Shown here: in pieces, positions 1-11,332 of the stretch
How the letters are laid out: the number at the start of each line of letters is the position of its first letter
How positions within the stretch are numbered: the first letter of the stretch is position 1
Source: Harmothoe impar
Taxonomy: Eukaryota > Annelida > Polychaeta > Phyllodocida > Polynoidae
DNA: 64,000 nt
Direction: 5' to 3'
Assembly (NCBI GenBank): GCA_947462335.1
Contig: OX381707.1
Location: forward strand, 34,771,618-34,835,617
Notes under the pieces: generated by a model
Told to the model about the DNA's origin: nothing
What the model saw: only the letters and a program-made list of their open reading frames with translations
Databases searched by the model: none
Position numbers and translations under genes: made by a program

Positions 1-990
1 AGACCTTTGTTACAAGTCTGTAGGGCCTTCCTTGATGAAAATGAGCCAATTAAGTCGCAGTGTAATCAGCGAAATATCCCCTCCCAGCCAGATACTGTTG
101 AGCCAGGCGATTGTCGATACACATTTAATACCATACCTTTTAATCTTCTGCAATTAGAAACAGATCCCTGTCGTATATTATCTCAATTAGTTTTGATGGC
201 CAATGTCCCGCATCAGGATCTCACGTCCAGATTCTATTCCCTGTCTGCCTCCCCCGGGGGCGTGGCTAGTCGGGCCAGTAATTGTCGGTTTACATCAGTC
301 CCAATGTAGCCGCCGGGCCAGCGTTAATTATAGGCAAACAGAGCCCATCACCCTCCAGTACCCAGGACAGGGGCCAACAGTATGACTGGCATCCCCTCAC
401 TTTGAAACCAAACCAAGTTCCCCTGATTATGACGCCTACTTCCTATCGCCGCTTCCAGGTCTGTGGGTGAACCAACCGTCCTTGGGCTTGGCGGCCAACC
501 TTAGCCAGCAAACAGTAGTTGTGGCGGGGTTTACCTAATGTGGTTTGGTTTAATTTATGATTGGGTGTCCTGAGTGGGTGGCAGGGTGGGGACTCTGATG
601 ATGGGGTATGGGGTGCTGGTTGGGGGGAGTGTTGGCGGGTGGAATGCAGGCTGGGCTGGGCGGGGTGGGTTTCAGTGCTGGGGTAATCCTATTCGTGCCG
701 GGCTGACGGTTTAACCGGATCATGGTCGGGCGCATTAGAAGTTCTATTAGAGGCAGGTCTAACATGCCGAGGAGCAGGCCGCCGGGCGAATGTTCACCCG
801 ACTTTAATCACATCTGGATCATCAGTGGGCTGCTGCCAGCACCATGCCGTGTTCCCCTCCCCCAATCAAACCCCACCCACCACCCTACCCTACCCCCTCC
901 TCCTCTCCCTGCCCCAATCTATAACCTAACTGTCTCTGTCAACAATCTACACACCATGCCGCCGCTACTGCCACCTCCACTCTAATAAGC
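1..990. other. Non-coding single-copy sequence, no gene recognised
   Basis: No frame here resembles a known protein. An open frame at 7-309 runs in from the window edge without an ATG start and matches no family I recognise. The stretch around 140-200 has AT-rich homeodomain-type cores (CAATTAG twice), which could mean regulatory DNA, but nothing in the window tests that. GT/GC-rich low-complexity sequence at 545-720 gives open frames in several registers and is not coding. Confidence 0.5.
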
Positions 991-999
991 ACCGCACCC

Positions 1000-1455
1000 T
1001 GCCAATATTACACATAACTCACAGTGCTGTGCCCTATCTCAACGCACACTGACATTCCCATACTGTTAATGCACACTGCCACCCCTATCCTGCCAATGGA
1101 CACTGCCACCCCTTATACTGTCAACGCACACACTACCACCCTACTGTCAACTGAGACTGACATCCCTGCTGTCACCTTACACAGCCACTCCTACTGTCAA
1201 CTGACACTGTTGCCACTACTGTCAACTCACAAGGACATTCCTATACTTCCAATGTATACAATGCCATCCCTACACTGCCAATGCACACTGCCACCCCCTT
1301 TAATGCACACTGCCGCCCTTATACAGTGCTACCCCCTGCTGTCAACTCTGACTGCCATCCCCCACTTAGCACTGTCACCACACTTTCCCATCCCTACTGT
1401 CAATTCACGCTGCAATCATTTTGTTGACAATGCTATTCTCCGCCTTCCGTCTACC
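1000..1455. repeat. Degenerate minisatellite, about 27-bp units
   Basis: The words CACTGCCACCCC, ACTGTCAA and AATGCACACTGCC recur with variable spacing of roughly 24-30 bp, so this is an old, diverged tandem array. It keeps a 148-codon plus-strand frame open (1024-1470), but the predicted peptide is only a Pro/Thr/Leu/His-rich echo of the repeat. I do not call it a gene. Confidence 0.6.
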
Positions 1456-2190
1456 GACACTAATCAATAGACACTCACTCCATAGTTAGTGTATACTTTT
1501 ATATCAAGCAGCAAGCGCAGTTCCATAATAAAGCCCCCCCCCCCCCCCCAATGTCTGTCTCCCAGGCAGACTGCAGCTGCAGAGCCTCCTGCTGCTCATG
1601 TTATCACTAGCACCCCTATGTCCTAGCACCAATCAGCTTCCCTAACCACAACCGTAAACACCCCACCCTCCTACCACCCTACCATCCTACCAATCCTACC
1701 ACTGGCGGCAAGCTGCTGATGTTGCCCCTGCCGATCCACTGCAGCCTTATCAAAATCATCAGCCTCGAAAAATAATTTAATAAATTCCCCACTAACCGAA
1801 TTAATACGACCTTGGGTTAGTCCTTGGCCGCCGGTGGAGGGCCACTTGGAGGGTGGTGGCGGTAGTGTGGATTGGGATGGGTTGGGGCACTGGGGGAGGG
1901 GTGGTGGTGATGAGAGAGGTGTTGGAGAAGAAGAGTTGGGGGGGATGGGTAAGTCTAGCGGCTCCACCACACAGCAGCAGGGAGGGATGGGTGGTGGACG
2001 AGCAGCTCACGAGCAGCTCGTTACTGACGAGCTGTGACAACCCCCCCCCCCCCGCCACACACACATACACACTACCTACCCAGACCTCCCACCCACTCTA
2101 TGTCTGCTTCCATACCAGACATGCCACACTCCATGGTGAACATAATTTTAGGTATAAATTATTAAAGTTTGGGTCATTTTTTCAATAGAA
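1456..2190. other. Non-coding stretch with two poly-C tracts
   Basis: Contains C16 at 1534-1549 and C13 at 2041-2053, G-rich low-complexity DNA at 1840-1990, and two adjacent copies of GAGCAGCTC at 2000-2008 and 2011-2019. Open frames on both strands follow the G-rich composition and match no protein I recognise. Confidence 0.5.
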
Positions 2191-2191
2191 A

Positions 2192-2300
2192 ATTAACACA
2201 ATTTAATACAGATATCCCAGTGATGAAAAGGTAGGAATTCCTGCAAAATTAGGACAAGTGGTATATCTCTGCAGGATATCCTAGCATGCTCATGCTCCCC
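2192..2300. repeat. Dispersed repeat, GGAATTCCTGCA family, copy 1
   Basis: The segment shares words and their order with three other places: 4448-4500 (ACAATTTGATACAGATAT versus ACAATTTAATACAGATAT here), 32965-33030 (GGAATTCCTGCAAAA, then CAAGTGG) and 47430-47510 (TAATTTAATACA, then GGAATTCCTGCAGAA). The copies are diverged and no ends can be defined. It is probably an old transposon fragment of unknown class. Confidence 0.45.
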
Positions 2301-2310
2301 ACACCAACTC

Positions 2311-3289
2311 ATTACTCCTGTGTTGTCGAATAGTCCTGTCGAACCAGCAATCTGTCGAATTGTCCTTTTCCCCCTGAAACCCCCTCCGATACAAGGCCCC
2401 ATCTACTCTTCCTTTCCTGTGAAATCATCCCACACCTGTCATTCACCCCCTCACGTCCCCCTCTTACCCTCCGTCTTCAGTACCCCGGCCTGTCCCCTCC
2501 ATCCCCACGTCAGAGCGACTCGTCTCTTGTCGAGCTGCTCCTCAAACCCCATCCGTCACCCATCAACTTTTAATACTGTCTCGCTCCTTATGGCTGGTCT
2601 CGGCCCGCCCATGCCCCACCCGCCTGCTGAGGGCCCGGCTCGGATTAAGTGCTTCCATTTCTGAAACAATCTGCCGTCGAATCTAACCATTTCCTGCCCG
2701 ATCGACGCCGGGGGTAGAACGTGTCTGGAGGGGTGGTGCCGATGGTGGTGGCGGTAGTGGTTGGCGAGAGTGTGAAGGGAGTGTGTGTGTGTGGGGGGGG
2801 GGGGGAGCCTCTGGTTAAGGCACAGTCTCCCGGTGCCATATTGATGAGCAATGACAAAGCATCACGATAGCGGCCGACAATAAACATGGCGGTAATGACC
2901 GTATTCGGTGCCGCATTCCCACACCGAGCCATCACGCGCTCAGCCCTGCCGCCTTAATAATGTTAACTACCACCCCCAGCTTATATCCAACCCCCAACCC
3001 TCCACACCACACACCCACACCCACTGATATTAAGTATGGTAAGCTAGCACCAATTTGCCACAGACACCCCTCCCAACAAACAGGGCCCGACGTCGTAAAT
3101 TTCTCTCTACCCCCCCCCCCCCCCCGCGGTCCAACTTCTCATGTCCCTTGCTATCCTAGCACAGGGTATCGATTCCTGGCAACGGGAATTTTATATCACA
3201 AACGGAGGAGGAGCTAACTCGTTAGCTGGGTTTAGCTGGGACCTTCCGGTTCTCTTACCTATACCTTCCCGCCACCAAACTATATAGGG
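2311..3289. other. Non-coding stretch, homopolymers and low-complexity DNA
   Basis: G13 at 2793-2805 follows a short GT run, and C16 lies at 3110-3125. GAGCTGCTC is at 2532-2540. No frame with a recognisable domain. Pro-rich frames at 2320-2664 and 2960-3217 reflect C-rich composition. Confidence 0.5.
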
Positions 3290-3460
3290 CACTAGCGGGA
3301 TATGTCTTAGACCCATGAAATACCCCCCCCCCCCCCCACACCCATTGTGGAATTATTAGGGGTCAACTAGTAGTACCCATGTGATATTTGTAATCAGTGC
3401 TTATCTAGCCACTACTAGCTCAAGCATTAGTAATGGCCGCGCCCATTAGTCAATAAGCTG
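3290..3460. repeat. Dispersed repeat shared with 39430-39580
   Basis: Both places contain, in the same order, a GCGG-ATA start, a homopolymer or variable section, ATTG-GGAATT-TTAGGG, an AGTACCCAT or TGGTACCCAT word, TATCAGTGC or AATCAGTGC followed by CTATC, TACTAG, TCAA and AATGGCCGC. Divergence is high. This copy carries a C15 tract (3323-3337) at the variable section. Ends and class are unknown. Confidence 0.5.
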
Positions 3461-4087
3461 AGCACTGATCCTATCACATTGCCATATTAGTTCAACTCCC
3501 TCTCCTTAAGAGATCTAAACCCTTCTCCTGAGGCACAACCCTTGCCCCACTTACAGTAATGAAATAAACGCCTTTTAATGGAAATACAGCTGGTGTATAT
3601 TACACAATCCCTACACTTCAAGTATTGTGATTTGGGTAACACACATCATCATATAACCTCCATGTGTTCATCCCTTTATCCATATCACCACCACAACCCA
3701 ATATCCTACGAGTAGAGGGAGTCTATAACGCAGAAACTCCAATGTGAGCCAACAGTGAGCTACTCAACGACTAACAAATTGCTCGATTGCAAACTCGCAT
3801 GAGGAGGTCGTATCGACCTCTTAACCCCATTAGTAAGAACACGTTCAGCCTATCTGCCTCCCAGGGCGATTCAACTCGGGCCACACTGGGCATTAAAATA
3901 CATTAAATTGGAAAATGTTTCTGTTTTTTCCTGAACGTTTTACCGCTATTATTGATAAGTGCCTCTGGGGAAATATGTTATATGAGTTTGAAGACGTAAT
4001 AGTTTCAAAGTGAGATGATGGGCGAGCTTTGGCTTGTTAACTATAATCATGTCGATACTAGTTTTTTCTATTTTTTGTTAGTGAGTT
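3461..4087. other. No feature seen
   Basis: Single-copy AT/GC-mixed sequence with no open frame over 60 codons, no tandem repeat and no inverted repeat that I could find. Confidence 0.4.
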
Positions 4088-4200
4088 TCCTTTGAAGGAT
4101 AAAACAGTGCTTTAGTGGGTTATGTCCTTTTTCGTCACGGTGCCTGAATACAGCCCTGGCTGGTGATTTGCCAGTGGTGCATTCATGCATCATGCCGTTC
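4088..4200. mobile_element. TTAA nested-palindrome MITE, half copy
   Basis: Matches the left half of the family described at 26929-27188: an end resembling CCTTTGAAGGATAAAACAGTGCTTTA, then the inner hairpin with CAGCCCTGGCTGGTGATT, CCAGTGGTGCATTCATGCATCATGCCG. The right half is missing, so it is a truncated or decayed member. Confidence 0.6.
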
Positions 4201-4215
4201 CTTGATTGGAATGGT

Positions 4216-5921
4216 ATCTCCCGATGGGTATAATTCGAGTTACTTATTGAAATGGTTAACACCTACTACTAGTAACTTGGCTTTGAGGTTTTGATCTACC
4301 AGGAATTCTCAAACCCTAATCCAATTGATCACACCGAAGCCATTTACCTGTTCGTCAAATGCTACGAAATGTAACAGTACTTAAATTGTGAGTATGGTGT
4401 AATATCCATTTTAGAGTTCGAAGGGAAGATATGAGAGCCTGCCATACACAATTTGATACAGATATACAAGTATTGGTGGAACACTTCAGCATGTTTGTAC
4501 TCTACCTGTCGGACTTCATTACCATTGGTGTAAACACTAGGACGGGGACTCACCTGTGGGAAGAAAGGAAATATTTAGTTCATGTGGTAATACACTAGTA
4601 TAAAGTATAGCAGGTTTATAATACATCCAGACATTGAAGTTAATATGGCAACACTGACACGACAGTAATAACTATATTCAGTCTATGATTAGTGTACATA
4701 CAGACATTAAATATATGTTTTACGTACGAAAATATCGGGCTGTGTTATGTTTCGTACATCTGATAAAGCAAAGGTGTGCCTATTTGAGTTGAATCAGAAG
4801 TAAAAACATTGATCCGTAGTTCCATTGATGTCGACGCAATATGAATTAGAATGAGCGTCAGTGAATTGCTCACTAGAGATTGTCGCCGCTCTAAAAGAGC
4901 AAATAGCTCAGTGGGGGTTGCTCACATTGTGAAAATGATTAGCTCAGGTTGTGGATGAATTGCTCGTCTGGAGCGGGGGAAGTCCTCATACTGGGTCTGT
5001 ACTGCTCACAGCAGGGGGGAGTCCCTCACCCACTGAGTCGCTCCGACCTGCTCATCATTCCGTGGCTTTACGGGCTGAGTGGTGGCCCACAGAATGGGCG
5101 CCTGATGATGTGGCGGTGAGGAGCCTGGGGCCAGGCCCCCGAATCTACATTTAACACGAGCTGCTCGCACACAGTCGCCATTTGGGGATCAGACTCTAAA
5201 CCTCCAGTCACCACACAACGCCAAATTGCTCGCTTCATTCTGCCACACTCCACTGCCATGGAAGAGGTGCTGGTTTGCTGCTCAGTTGATTTTTCCTTTT
5301 CCTTTAAATTTATTTTCTTCTTTTGTGTGGGAGGGTACGTAGTACTACTGCGCCGCTGCTGTTCATAAGCAGTGACCGTGGGCGAACTGAGGAGAGGGAG
5401 AGAGGGTGAGTAGGGGGTATGGGGTAGGGGGTAAATCTGGCGCATAGAGAAACCAGGACAAGGTCCTTCTTGTGCTATGGCCTCGGCTTCCAGCTGTATC
5501 AGCACTGAGGCGATACTTCCAGGAGCCCTGGAGCCCATGTCAGAATAGATTTAGTCTTCTGGGGACCCTTAAACCAATTTAACGGCCGCGTCCTGCCATC
5601 TGGGATGTGTGTACGCGCCAGGGAAAGACGAGTTCTGCTAAGCGTTCTCAATTTGTGTCAAACATTATGAAATAGGTTTAAATAAAGACATCAAGATGAC
5701 TTGGTTATTCATTCTAATGGGGAGACACACGCAGTTCTGTCATTGTATGTAAACTATGTCCACTTAATATATCACCTACATGACAATATTGGTGCAGTAC
5801 TGTAGAATAGGTTGATCCACTCCGTTAAGCATAGTTTATAGATATCCAACTCTTATTTCTTTATATTGTAATCTCAGAACACACACTGGTGCCTAAAGGT
5901 AAGAAATACATCTAAGGCAGG
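4216..5921. other. Non-coding stretch
   Basis: A second, short member of the GGAATTCCTGCA dispersed family lies near 4448-4500. At 4855-4990 several TTGCTC/GAGCAA and TAGCTCAG words cluster. GAGCTGCTC is at 5158-5166. The 156-codon minus-strand frame at 5068-5538 has no recognisable domain and includes a Lys/Glu-rich low-complexity run. No gene called. Confidence 0.45.
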
Positions 5922-5971
5922 GTCATATTCGTATTATACACTCTTGGTGAGTGTATAATACCACATATGAC
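5922..5971. repeat. 50-bp near-perfect hairpin
   Basis: GTCATAT and GTATTATACACT pair with AGTGTATAATAC and ATATGAC around a 7-base loop, with a small asymmetric bulge between the two stem segments. The 12-bp inner stem is perfect. Possibly a short MITE remnant or a structured RNA. The sequence alone does not decide. Confidence 0.6.
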
Positions 5972-6850
5972 ATTGGGATTCATATTACTCCCCATATTGC
6001 ACTTTCCTCATATCAGCGCTGGGGATGCGTCTATATTGACGTAGTCGCGGGGTTGTGACGTGTGACTGGCGGTGTGTGGGTAGGGACCCCCTGATCTCTC
6101 CCTCCTCCCCCCCCCCCCCACCCTACCATGCTGAGACAGGTCAGGTTGCTTGGCCGTCTGTTTACCGTGGCATATTTGTGGTGGTAAGCTGAGCCCGCTG
6201 GGTATGCAGCCAGCAGTATGCAGAAGCATACCCCGACATCCTAACGTCCGTGACACCGCACCGCTACCTCCACCCCCTCACGTCCTCTGCCCGTCATCCC
6301 ACCCCACGCTATACCCCGACCTACTCCAGCCCCAGCCAGAGCCGCAGACATGCCCTCAAGGCTAGACATCTTTCTTTGTCATAGATCCTATTGCTGCTAT
6401 CTAGCATTAACATAAACACATCTGCTACCCCTGTCGCTTAGATTTCTTAGTCATCATATGTTTGTTAACTCCGATTGCTGCTAATTTGTACTAATTTGTA
6501 GCGAGGAAAATCCTGATTTCCATCTCTCATCACATTCAAATGTCCTCTGCATAAAGTTTGATATGATATCATTATATCGTTTCCTCCGGTTGGTAGATGG
6601 ATTGGGTGTCTTGGGGGGGGGGGGGGCTGGAGGTTTACACATACAACAGTAGTAATCACCCTAAAGACCTCCAGGCACAACGTTTCCCCCAACCAAAAGG
6701 GATCCAAGGCACCAAGAGCGTGCATTGCTGTCGGCAAACCCCGATCAGGTGCTCTCAGCCGCTTTCTAAGCAATCTGGCGACTGCAGAGGGTGGGCGAGC
6801 CTGTAGCCCCAGACAGTGAGCTTCTTGTGACCCGCTGCACAAGGGATATA
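5972..6850. other. Non-coding stretch with C13 and G14 tracts
   Basis: C13 at 6107-6119 and G14 at 6613-6626. The 191-codon minus-strand frame at 6465-7040 runs half through the neighbouring MITE and has no domain, so it is rejected as a gene. Confidence 0.5.
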
Positions 6851-7107
6851 GTCCTTTAAGGGCAGCATACTGCTTTATTACTGCACTATGCCAACGGTCG
6901 TCACAATGCATGAATGTAGCCCTGGAGAGTGACTTGGCAGGGCTGCATTCTGGGGCGATACCGACCCTACCAAGGTGTATCAACCCTGTATAGTCGACAC
7001 GACACATACACGAAGCACTGACGAGTAACCAGTGCCGCAATTGTCCATTATGACGACCATGGGCATATTACATTATATTACAGCATCATGCGGCCCTTAA
7101 AGGGTTA
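6851..7107. mobile_element. TTAA nested-palindrome MITE, full length
   Basis: Starts TCCTTTAAGGGCAGCATACTG and ends GCGGCCCTTAAAGGGTTA, with both inner hairpins recognisable: AATGCATGAATGTAGCCCTGG at the left, and a diverged right one. About 257 bp. The flanks are not clean TTAA on the left, suggesting age. Confidence 0.8.
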
Positions 7108-7474
7108 TCATTGGGTGGTCCTGCTAGGGTTGAGCTGCTCAGGAGCTGCTCCCAACTGTTGGGTGCGGCGGCTCCCAACTGTTGGGTGCGGCGTGAGACG
7201 CTGGTCAGCTATTGATCACACACAGATTGCTTCTCTTACACTGGGTGTCAGGTTAGACGCAGACCGACACCCAGTCATGTCCTCCTTCCTACAGCTGCTG
7301 ATCTGCTCGCTACTCACGAGCTGCTCGTCATCAGGGGTCAGCAGCAGCTGCTCGTCATCAGCTGCTCGTCATCAGGGGTCAGCAGCAGCTGCTTGCCCCA
7401 CCACCATGTACCAGCTGTCCTGACTTGCTCCGAGTCACCCAAGAGCTGCTTATGGCAGCTGTAGTTCACTCAAA
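7108..7474. repeat. Cluster of GAGCTGCTC words and short duplications
   Basis: GAGCTGCTC occurs at 7132, 7143 and 7318. CTCCCAACTGTTGGGTGCGG is duplicated in tandem at about 7150-7193, and TGCTCGTCATCAGGGGTCAG is repeated at about 7322-7390. The duplicated unit contains CAACTGTTG, a Myb/E-box-like near-palindrome. No gene seen. Confidence 0.6.
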
Positions 7475-7566
7475 TAACCATTTAAGGGTAGCATAGTGCT
7501 TTAATACAGTATGCATGACTATGAAGGGCATAGTGTACTAAAGCATTATGTGGCCTTTACAGGGAT
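7475..7566. mobile_element. TTAA MITE, internally deleted (92 bp)
   Basis: Keeps the outer parts only: TAACCATTTAAGGGTAGCAT at the left and GGCATAGTGTACTAAAGCATTATGTGGCC before a final CTTTACAGGGA. Both inner hairpins are gone, which shows the outer repeats can persist without the core. Confidence 0.7.
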
Positions 7567-8072
7567 ACGCCTTGCAGGTGTGGAGAACCCACTGCTGCTA
7601 TGTACTCCTAATGTCCTAATGCATTACGGTATTATATTGAAGGAACATGGAAGTGCTACATTGTCTGTATCTTATTATGCGAGTTCTATTCTATTTCGAG
7701 ATACTCTAAAGAGAACCAATATATTCAATTCTGTAAAGGCACTTTTGTACTCAAAACAAGGCACTACAAAATAGAAAGGAAATTTGAACTAAAGCAAGCT
7801 TCTTTCCCCCAACGCTATATAGTCGTCCAGCTATTCCTTTGTCTATTAGCTGGTGAGTGCACTCCTCGGCCTTTTCCTAGAGAGTCACTCAAACAATCAC
7901 TCGGCAGTTACTGCTCACAATGGGCACTGATTGTTTCCTCGTCTGCCGTGCACCGCCCGTCTCCCCACCCCAGCATTGACATTGAGCCGGGCATTACAGG
8001 CCTACAATCACAGGGGACACGCAGTGGGTGGCCACACTTCAAAACCATTTTGTTGCAATTCCCGCTCCGCTC
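7567..8072. other. No gene recognised
   Basis: An 87-codon plus frame at 7511-7774 begins inside the deleted MITE and has no domain. Otherwise single-copy sequence. Confidence 0.4.
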
Positions 8073-8350
8073 TTAACCCTTTAAGGGCCGTATGTTGCTT
8101 TAACGGAAGAAGATATCCTCAGTCGTTATGATGCGTGAATTCAGCCCTAACGAATAGCGAGTAATTCGCCAGTGCAGCATTCAAGCATCATGCAGACATT
8201 ATTGAGTTGATAACACTCCTGAAAGGTCATGCCGATGATGCACTATTGCAGCCTTGGCGAGTACTAGACGCACTAGGGTTGCATTCATGCACCATGGTGA
8301 CGAATCTTAACCTAATGTATTAAAGCGGCATGCTGCCTTTGGAGGGTTAA
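8073..8350. mobile_element. TTAA MITE, full length, TTAA on both flanks
   Basis: TTAA at 8073-8076 is followed by CCCTTTAAGGGCCGTATG. The right end is TGCCTTTGGAGGG followed by TTAA at 8347-8350. Both inner hairpins are present, the right one eroded. TTAA target duplication with CCCTTT ends is what piggyBac-type elements leave. Confidence 0.8.
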
Positions 8351-8833
8351 GAACCTCAAGAACTGTTAGCTGGTTTATCTCAGTACCAGATGTGCCCCTC
8401 CCCGTGGTGTGTCCCAGCCGCCCCACCCTCACCTGTTACACGCACATTTGGCTGCAATTAGCACCGGCCTGTTTTACCCGACATCAACTCCACCTGCCTT
8501 AATAACTGGTTATTGTCCAAAACTTTCTTCAACTATTCCTAATAATATTTCTGGAATTTCCTCGTAATTTCACTTCTATAGCCCGAATCCCAAATCGCGT
8601 TCGGTCCCGTGCGAGAAGGTAAAACCGGACTAATCAGCAGGACAAGAAAGCCGCAAATGTCCTAGCAAAAGTTTTAATTTGACTAACCACGAAAATTCAA
8701 CAAATGGTAATTCCTCTCCCACCAATTGCCATGCGAATTGCAGACGAGCTTCTTCTGGTAAAATGTCTCAGTCCCAGTGGCAGGCCGTATGCAGTGATCA
8801 GAAAGTGTAAAGTCGGCACAACTGCAGCTTTGG
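8351..8833. promoter_or_regulatory. Candidate regulatory patch (weak)
   Basis: Contains AATAACTGGTTATT (8501-8514), a near-palindrome with a Grainyhead-type AACTGGTT core, and AT-rich homeodomain-type words such as GCAATTAGC. This is motif reading only: no reporter, accessibility or cross-species evidence exists here, and such words occur by chance. Confidence 0.2.
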
Positions 8834-9034
8834 TTAGCCCTTTTGAGGACCGTGTCCATGACCTTTGTCGTCATGATGCCAGTACGGCATACAAGCATCA
8901 TGCCGACCCTATGGAATTAATACAATCCTGAACAGTCGCCACGATGCATGAATGAGTAGACTCGCCAAGACTGCACTCATGCATCATGACGACAGAGGAC
9001 ACATTAACACATTATGCGGCCTTCAAAGGGTTAG
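8834..9034. mobile_element. TTAA-family MITE with TTAG flanks
   Basis: TTAG at 8834-8837 precedes CCCTTTTGAGGACCG, and CTTCAAAGGG precedes TTAG at 9031-9034. The matching 4-base flanks on both sides suggest a real insertion into TTAG rather than the usual TTAA. The inner left hairpin is shortened and the right one intact. Confidence 0.75.
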
Positions 9035-10179
9035 CAAGTGTAAACCCGCTATCAGTCTGGGATGCGGGTAAGTTGGGGATTACTGCAAGATTGGATTGGG
9101 TTGGGCCAGTTATTACTATCTGAGGGGCTTGTGGACAAGTTGTCGGAAGATTGGCTGAGTGGAGGGGTCTGATTAGGAAGATTTTCCCTGTCGACACATC
9201 GATGGTTGAGGAGTATTTGAAACTCTGTTCAGGTTACAGCTTTGTTAAGATAACGGCCATATATGGGAGAAAGAAGCAGACAATGTGTGAGTATAAACCA
9301 CCGGGAATTTATTTATACTTATTAACCCTTCATCACTGGATCTCTGGTAACTTTTTGTGCAATATGTTGGCTTACAGGGCAGACGGGGTTAACCCATGTT
9401 ACTTATTACCGATATTACAAACTTATCTTTTGGGTCTAAGTAACTGTGGTCTATGCCCGGGTGTATACATATATATCCGTATCTAGTAGAGATCTGTTGT
9501 GAAGTCCCATCCCTGTAATTGTATGCAGCAATCTAATATACACACGGTGTATATCTATTTGACTTCTCCATGGGGAAAAAAATCATCGCATCTAGTCGTC
9601 TACTGTAAGAAGCTAATATCGGGTGTAGTCACAAAAAGGGGTCGACTCAAGGAGAAGATGACCTGACCGCCTGAGCTGGTGGCGAGTGTCAAAAACATGT
9701 GTGGTGTGGTGAGCAGCTCTAAGAGTGGCTCAATGATCGATCCAACCAGACGTCCGGGCCGGCGACTTACTGAAGGGGTGCCAACTGTCTCATCCACTGT
9801 GCAAGTGTGATTTCTATGGTTCAGAATCGAGTATACTACTCCAGTCTTGGTTTATTTGAAGAACAAGGAGAGACGTATATAGATAAAGGCCCACAACAGT
9901 GGAGTCTGGTGTATGGGTCTGTGCATATTGGTTCTTAACGAATTAAGCCTGTGTCGTAGCACACGGGGCTGTGGATACGACCCAAGGTCCAACAATTGAC
10001 CAACGATGTAAAAATATAGACGCATCCCCAGCGATAATATGAGTAAAGTGGGCCTTTACATTTATTACACATCGAATCAGTGATGCCAGAGGGCATGGAA
10101 TATAGCTGCACTGTATTTGCGGCGATATCAGTACCTATGCATAGTAACTCTGGTATCGACGATGTGATAACCTATAACC
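9035..10179. other. No gene recognised
   Basis: GAGCAGCTC at 9711-9719. A 111-codon plus frame (9151-9486) and a 65-codon minus frame (9600-9797) have no domain or recognisable composition. No repeats found. Confidence 0.4.
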
Positions 10180-10224
10180 TATTAGTGCTGCAGCATTGGA
10201 GAGCTAGGAGCATTATTTCTGGCG

Positions 10225-10430
10225 ACACCCATCACCAAAAAAGACTAAAGGTCACTATATACCACTGGAAAGCTCTGATCATGGGCTTTTCAGATATGGT
10301 GAGTATTAAAGAAAAGGTTGCGAGGAATCCAAGATGGCCGCCAAAATCCAAGATGGCCGCCAAAATATCAGAATTCCATCTCCAATGACCTAGATATGGC
10401 TTAGAATACTTTTTTAACACTGCCTACCCC
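10225..10430 (+). repeat. Foldback left arm, outer single-copy block
   Basis: Begins ACACCCATCACCAAAAAAG and includes a doubled CCAAGATGGCCGCCAAAAT. The reverse complement at 14790-14986 is almost base-for-base the same, which explains why the same 62-residue translation appears on opposite strands at 10232-10420 and 14791-14979. That translation is a by-product of the repeat, with no evidence of coding. Confidence 0.8.
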
Positions 10431-10770
10431 CCCTAATTTGGACCCAAGGAATTCAATGGTTCTATTGGTTTGTTTCTAAGACAGCTGGTTGCTTAGCAAC
10501 AACTGTTCTAATTGTTTATCTGCCTAGCAACACAGTTTTCCATGGTCCCAAGGTTGATTACAACCATACTTACCCCTTTAAACTGGACCCAAGGAATTCA
10601 ATGGTTCAATTGGTTTGTTGCTAACACAGCTAGTTGCCTAGCAAAGACTGTTATTATTGTTTATCTCCCTAACAACACATATTTCCATGGTCCTGAGGTT
10701 CATTATCAACAAGCATGGCAACAACTAAACAAACTTGATCCAGGCTATTATATGGTTCTAGGTTGATAAA
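10431..10770 (+). repeat. Foldback left arm, about 145-bp tandem units (2 copies)
   Basis: Each unit contains GGACCCAAGGAATTCAATGG, TTGCTTAGCAAC or TTGCCTAGCAAAG, and CCATGGTCC. Two units are present here against four in the right arm. Confidence 0.75.
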
Positions 10771-10782
10771 GAAACAAGCTCT

Positions 10783-11290
10783 GTGGACCCTTCAATTAGC
10801 TCTTGGGACCCCTTCAGCAGCTCTCGAGACCCTGCAAGCAGTTCTGGGGACCCTCTAAGAGGCTTTGTAGGACCTTCCAGTTGCTCTGGGACCCCTTTAG
10901 TGACTCTGCGGAACCCTTCAGCTGCTCTGGGGACCCTAAAAGGGGCTCTGTGGACCCTTCCAGCTGCTCAGTAGACCCCTTCAGTGACACTCGCGACCCC
11001 TTCAGTGACTCTGTGCACCCTCCAAGCAGCTCTGGGGACCTTCCCAGAGGCTTTGGAGGCCCTTCCAGTGACTCTGTGAACCCCTTCAATGACTCTGTGG
11101 ACCCCATCAGGGGACCTCTGCAGTAACTCCCTAGACCCTTATAGTGACTATGGGCACCCCTTCAGTGACTCTGTGGACCCCTTCAGTAACTCTGGGGACC
11201 CTTCCAGCTGCTCTGTGGACTCCTTCAGTGATGCTGGGAACCCCTTCAGTGACTTTGTGGACCTACCAAGCGGACCCCTCAGGATGCTCT
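10783..11290 (+). repeat. Foldback left arm, 21-bp minisatellite
   Basis: Consensus unit close to GGACCCCTTCAGTGACTCTGT, about 24 copies with point variants. Because 21 is seven codons, frames stay open on both strands (translations are heptads such as DPFSDSV and SLKGSTE). These are not evidence of a gene. Confidence 0.85.
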
Positions 11291-11332
11291 GTTGACCTGT
11301 TTATTAGCTAGGAGGTATACATAACAGCTAGC

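Noticed and set aside
4908..4965. tRNA-like box A words (TAGCTCAGTGG, TAGCTCAGGTTG)
   Set aside because: No box B (GTTCGA-type) at the right distance and no acceptor stem could be paired.
6465..7040. 191-codon minus-strand frame
   Set aside because: About a third of it is a TTAA-family MITE, and the rest has no recognised motif.
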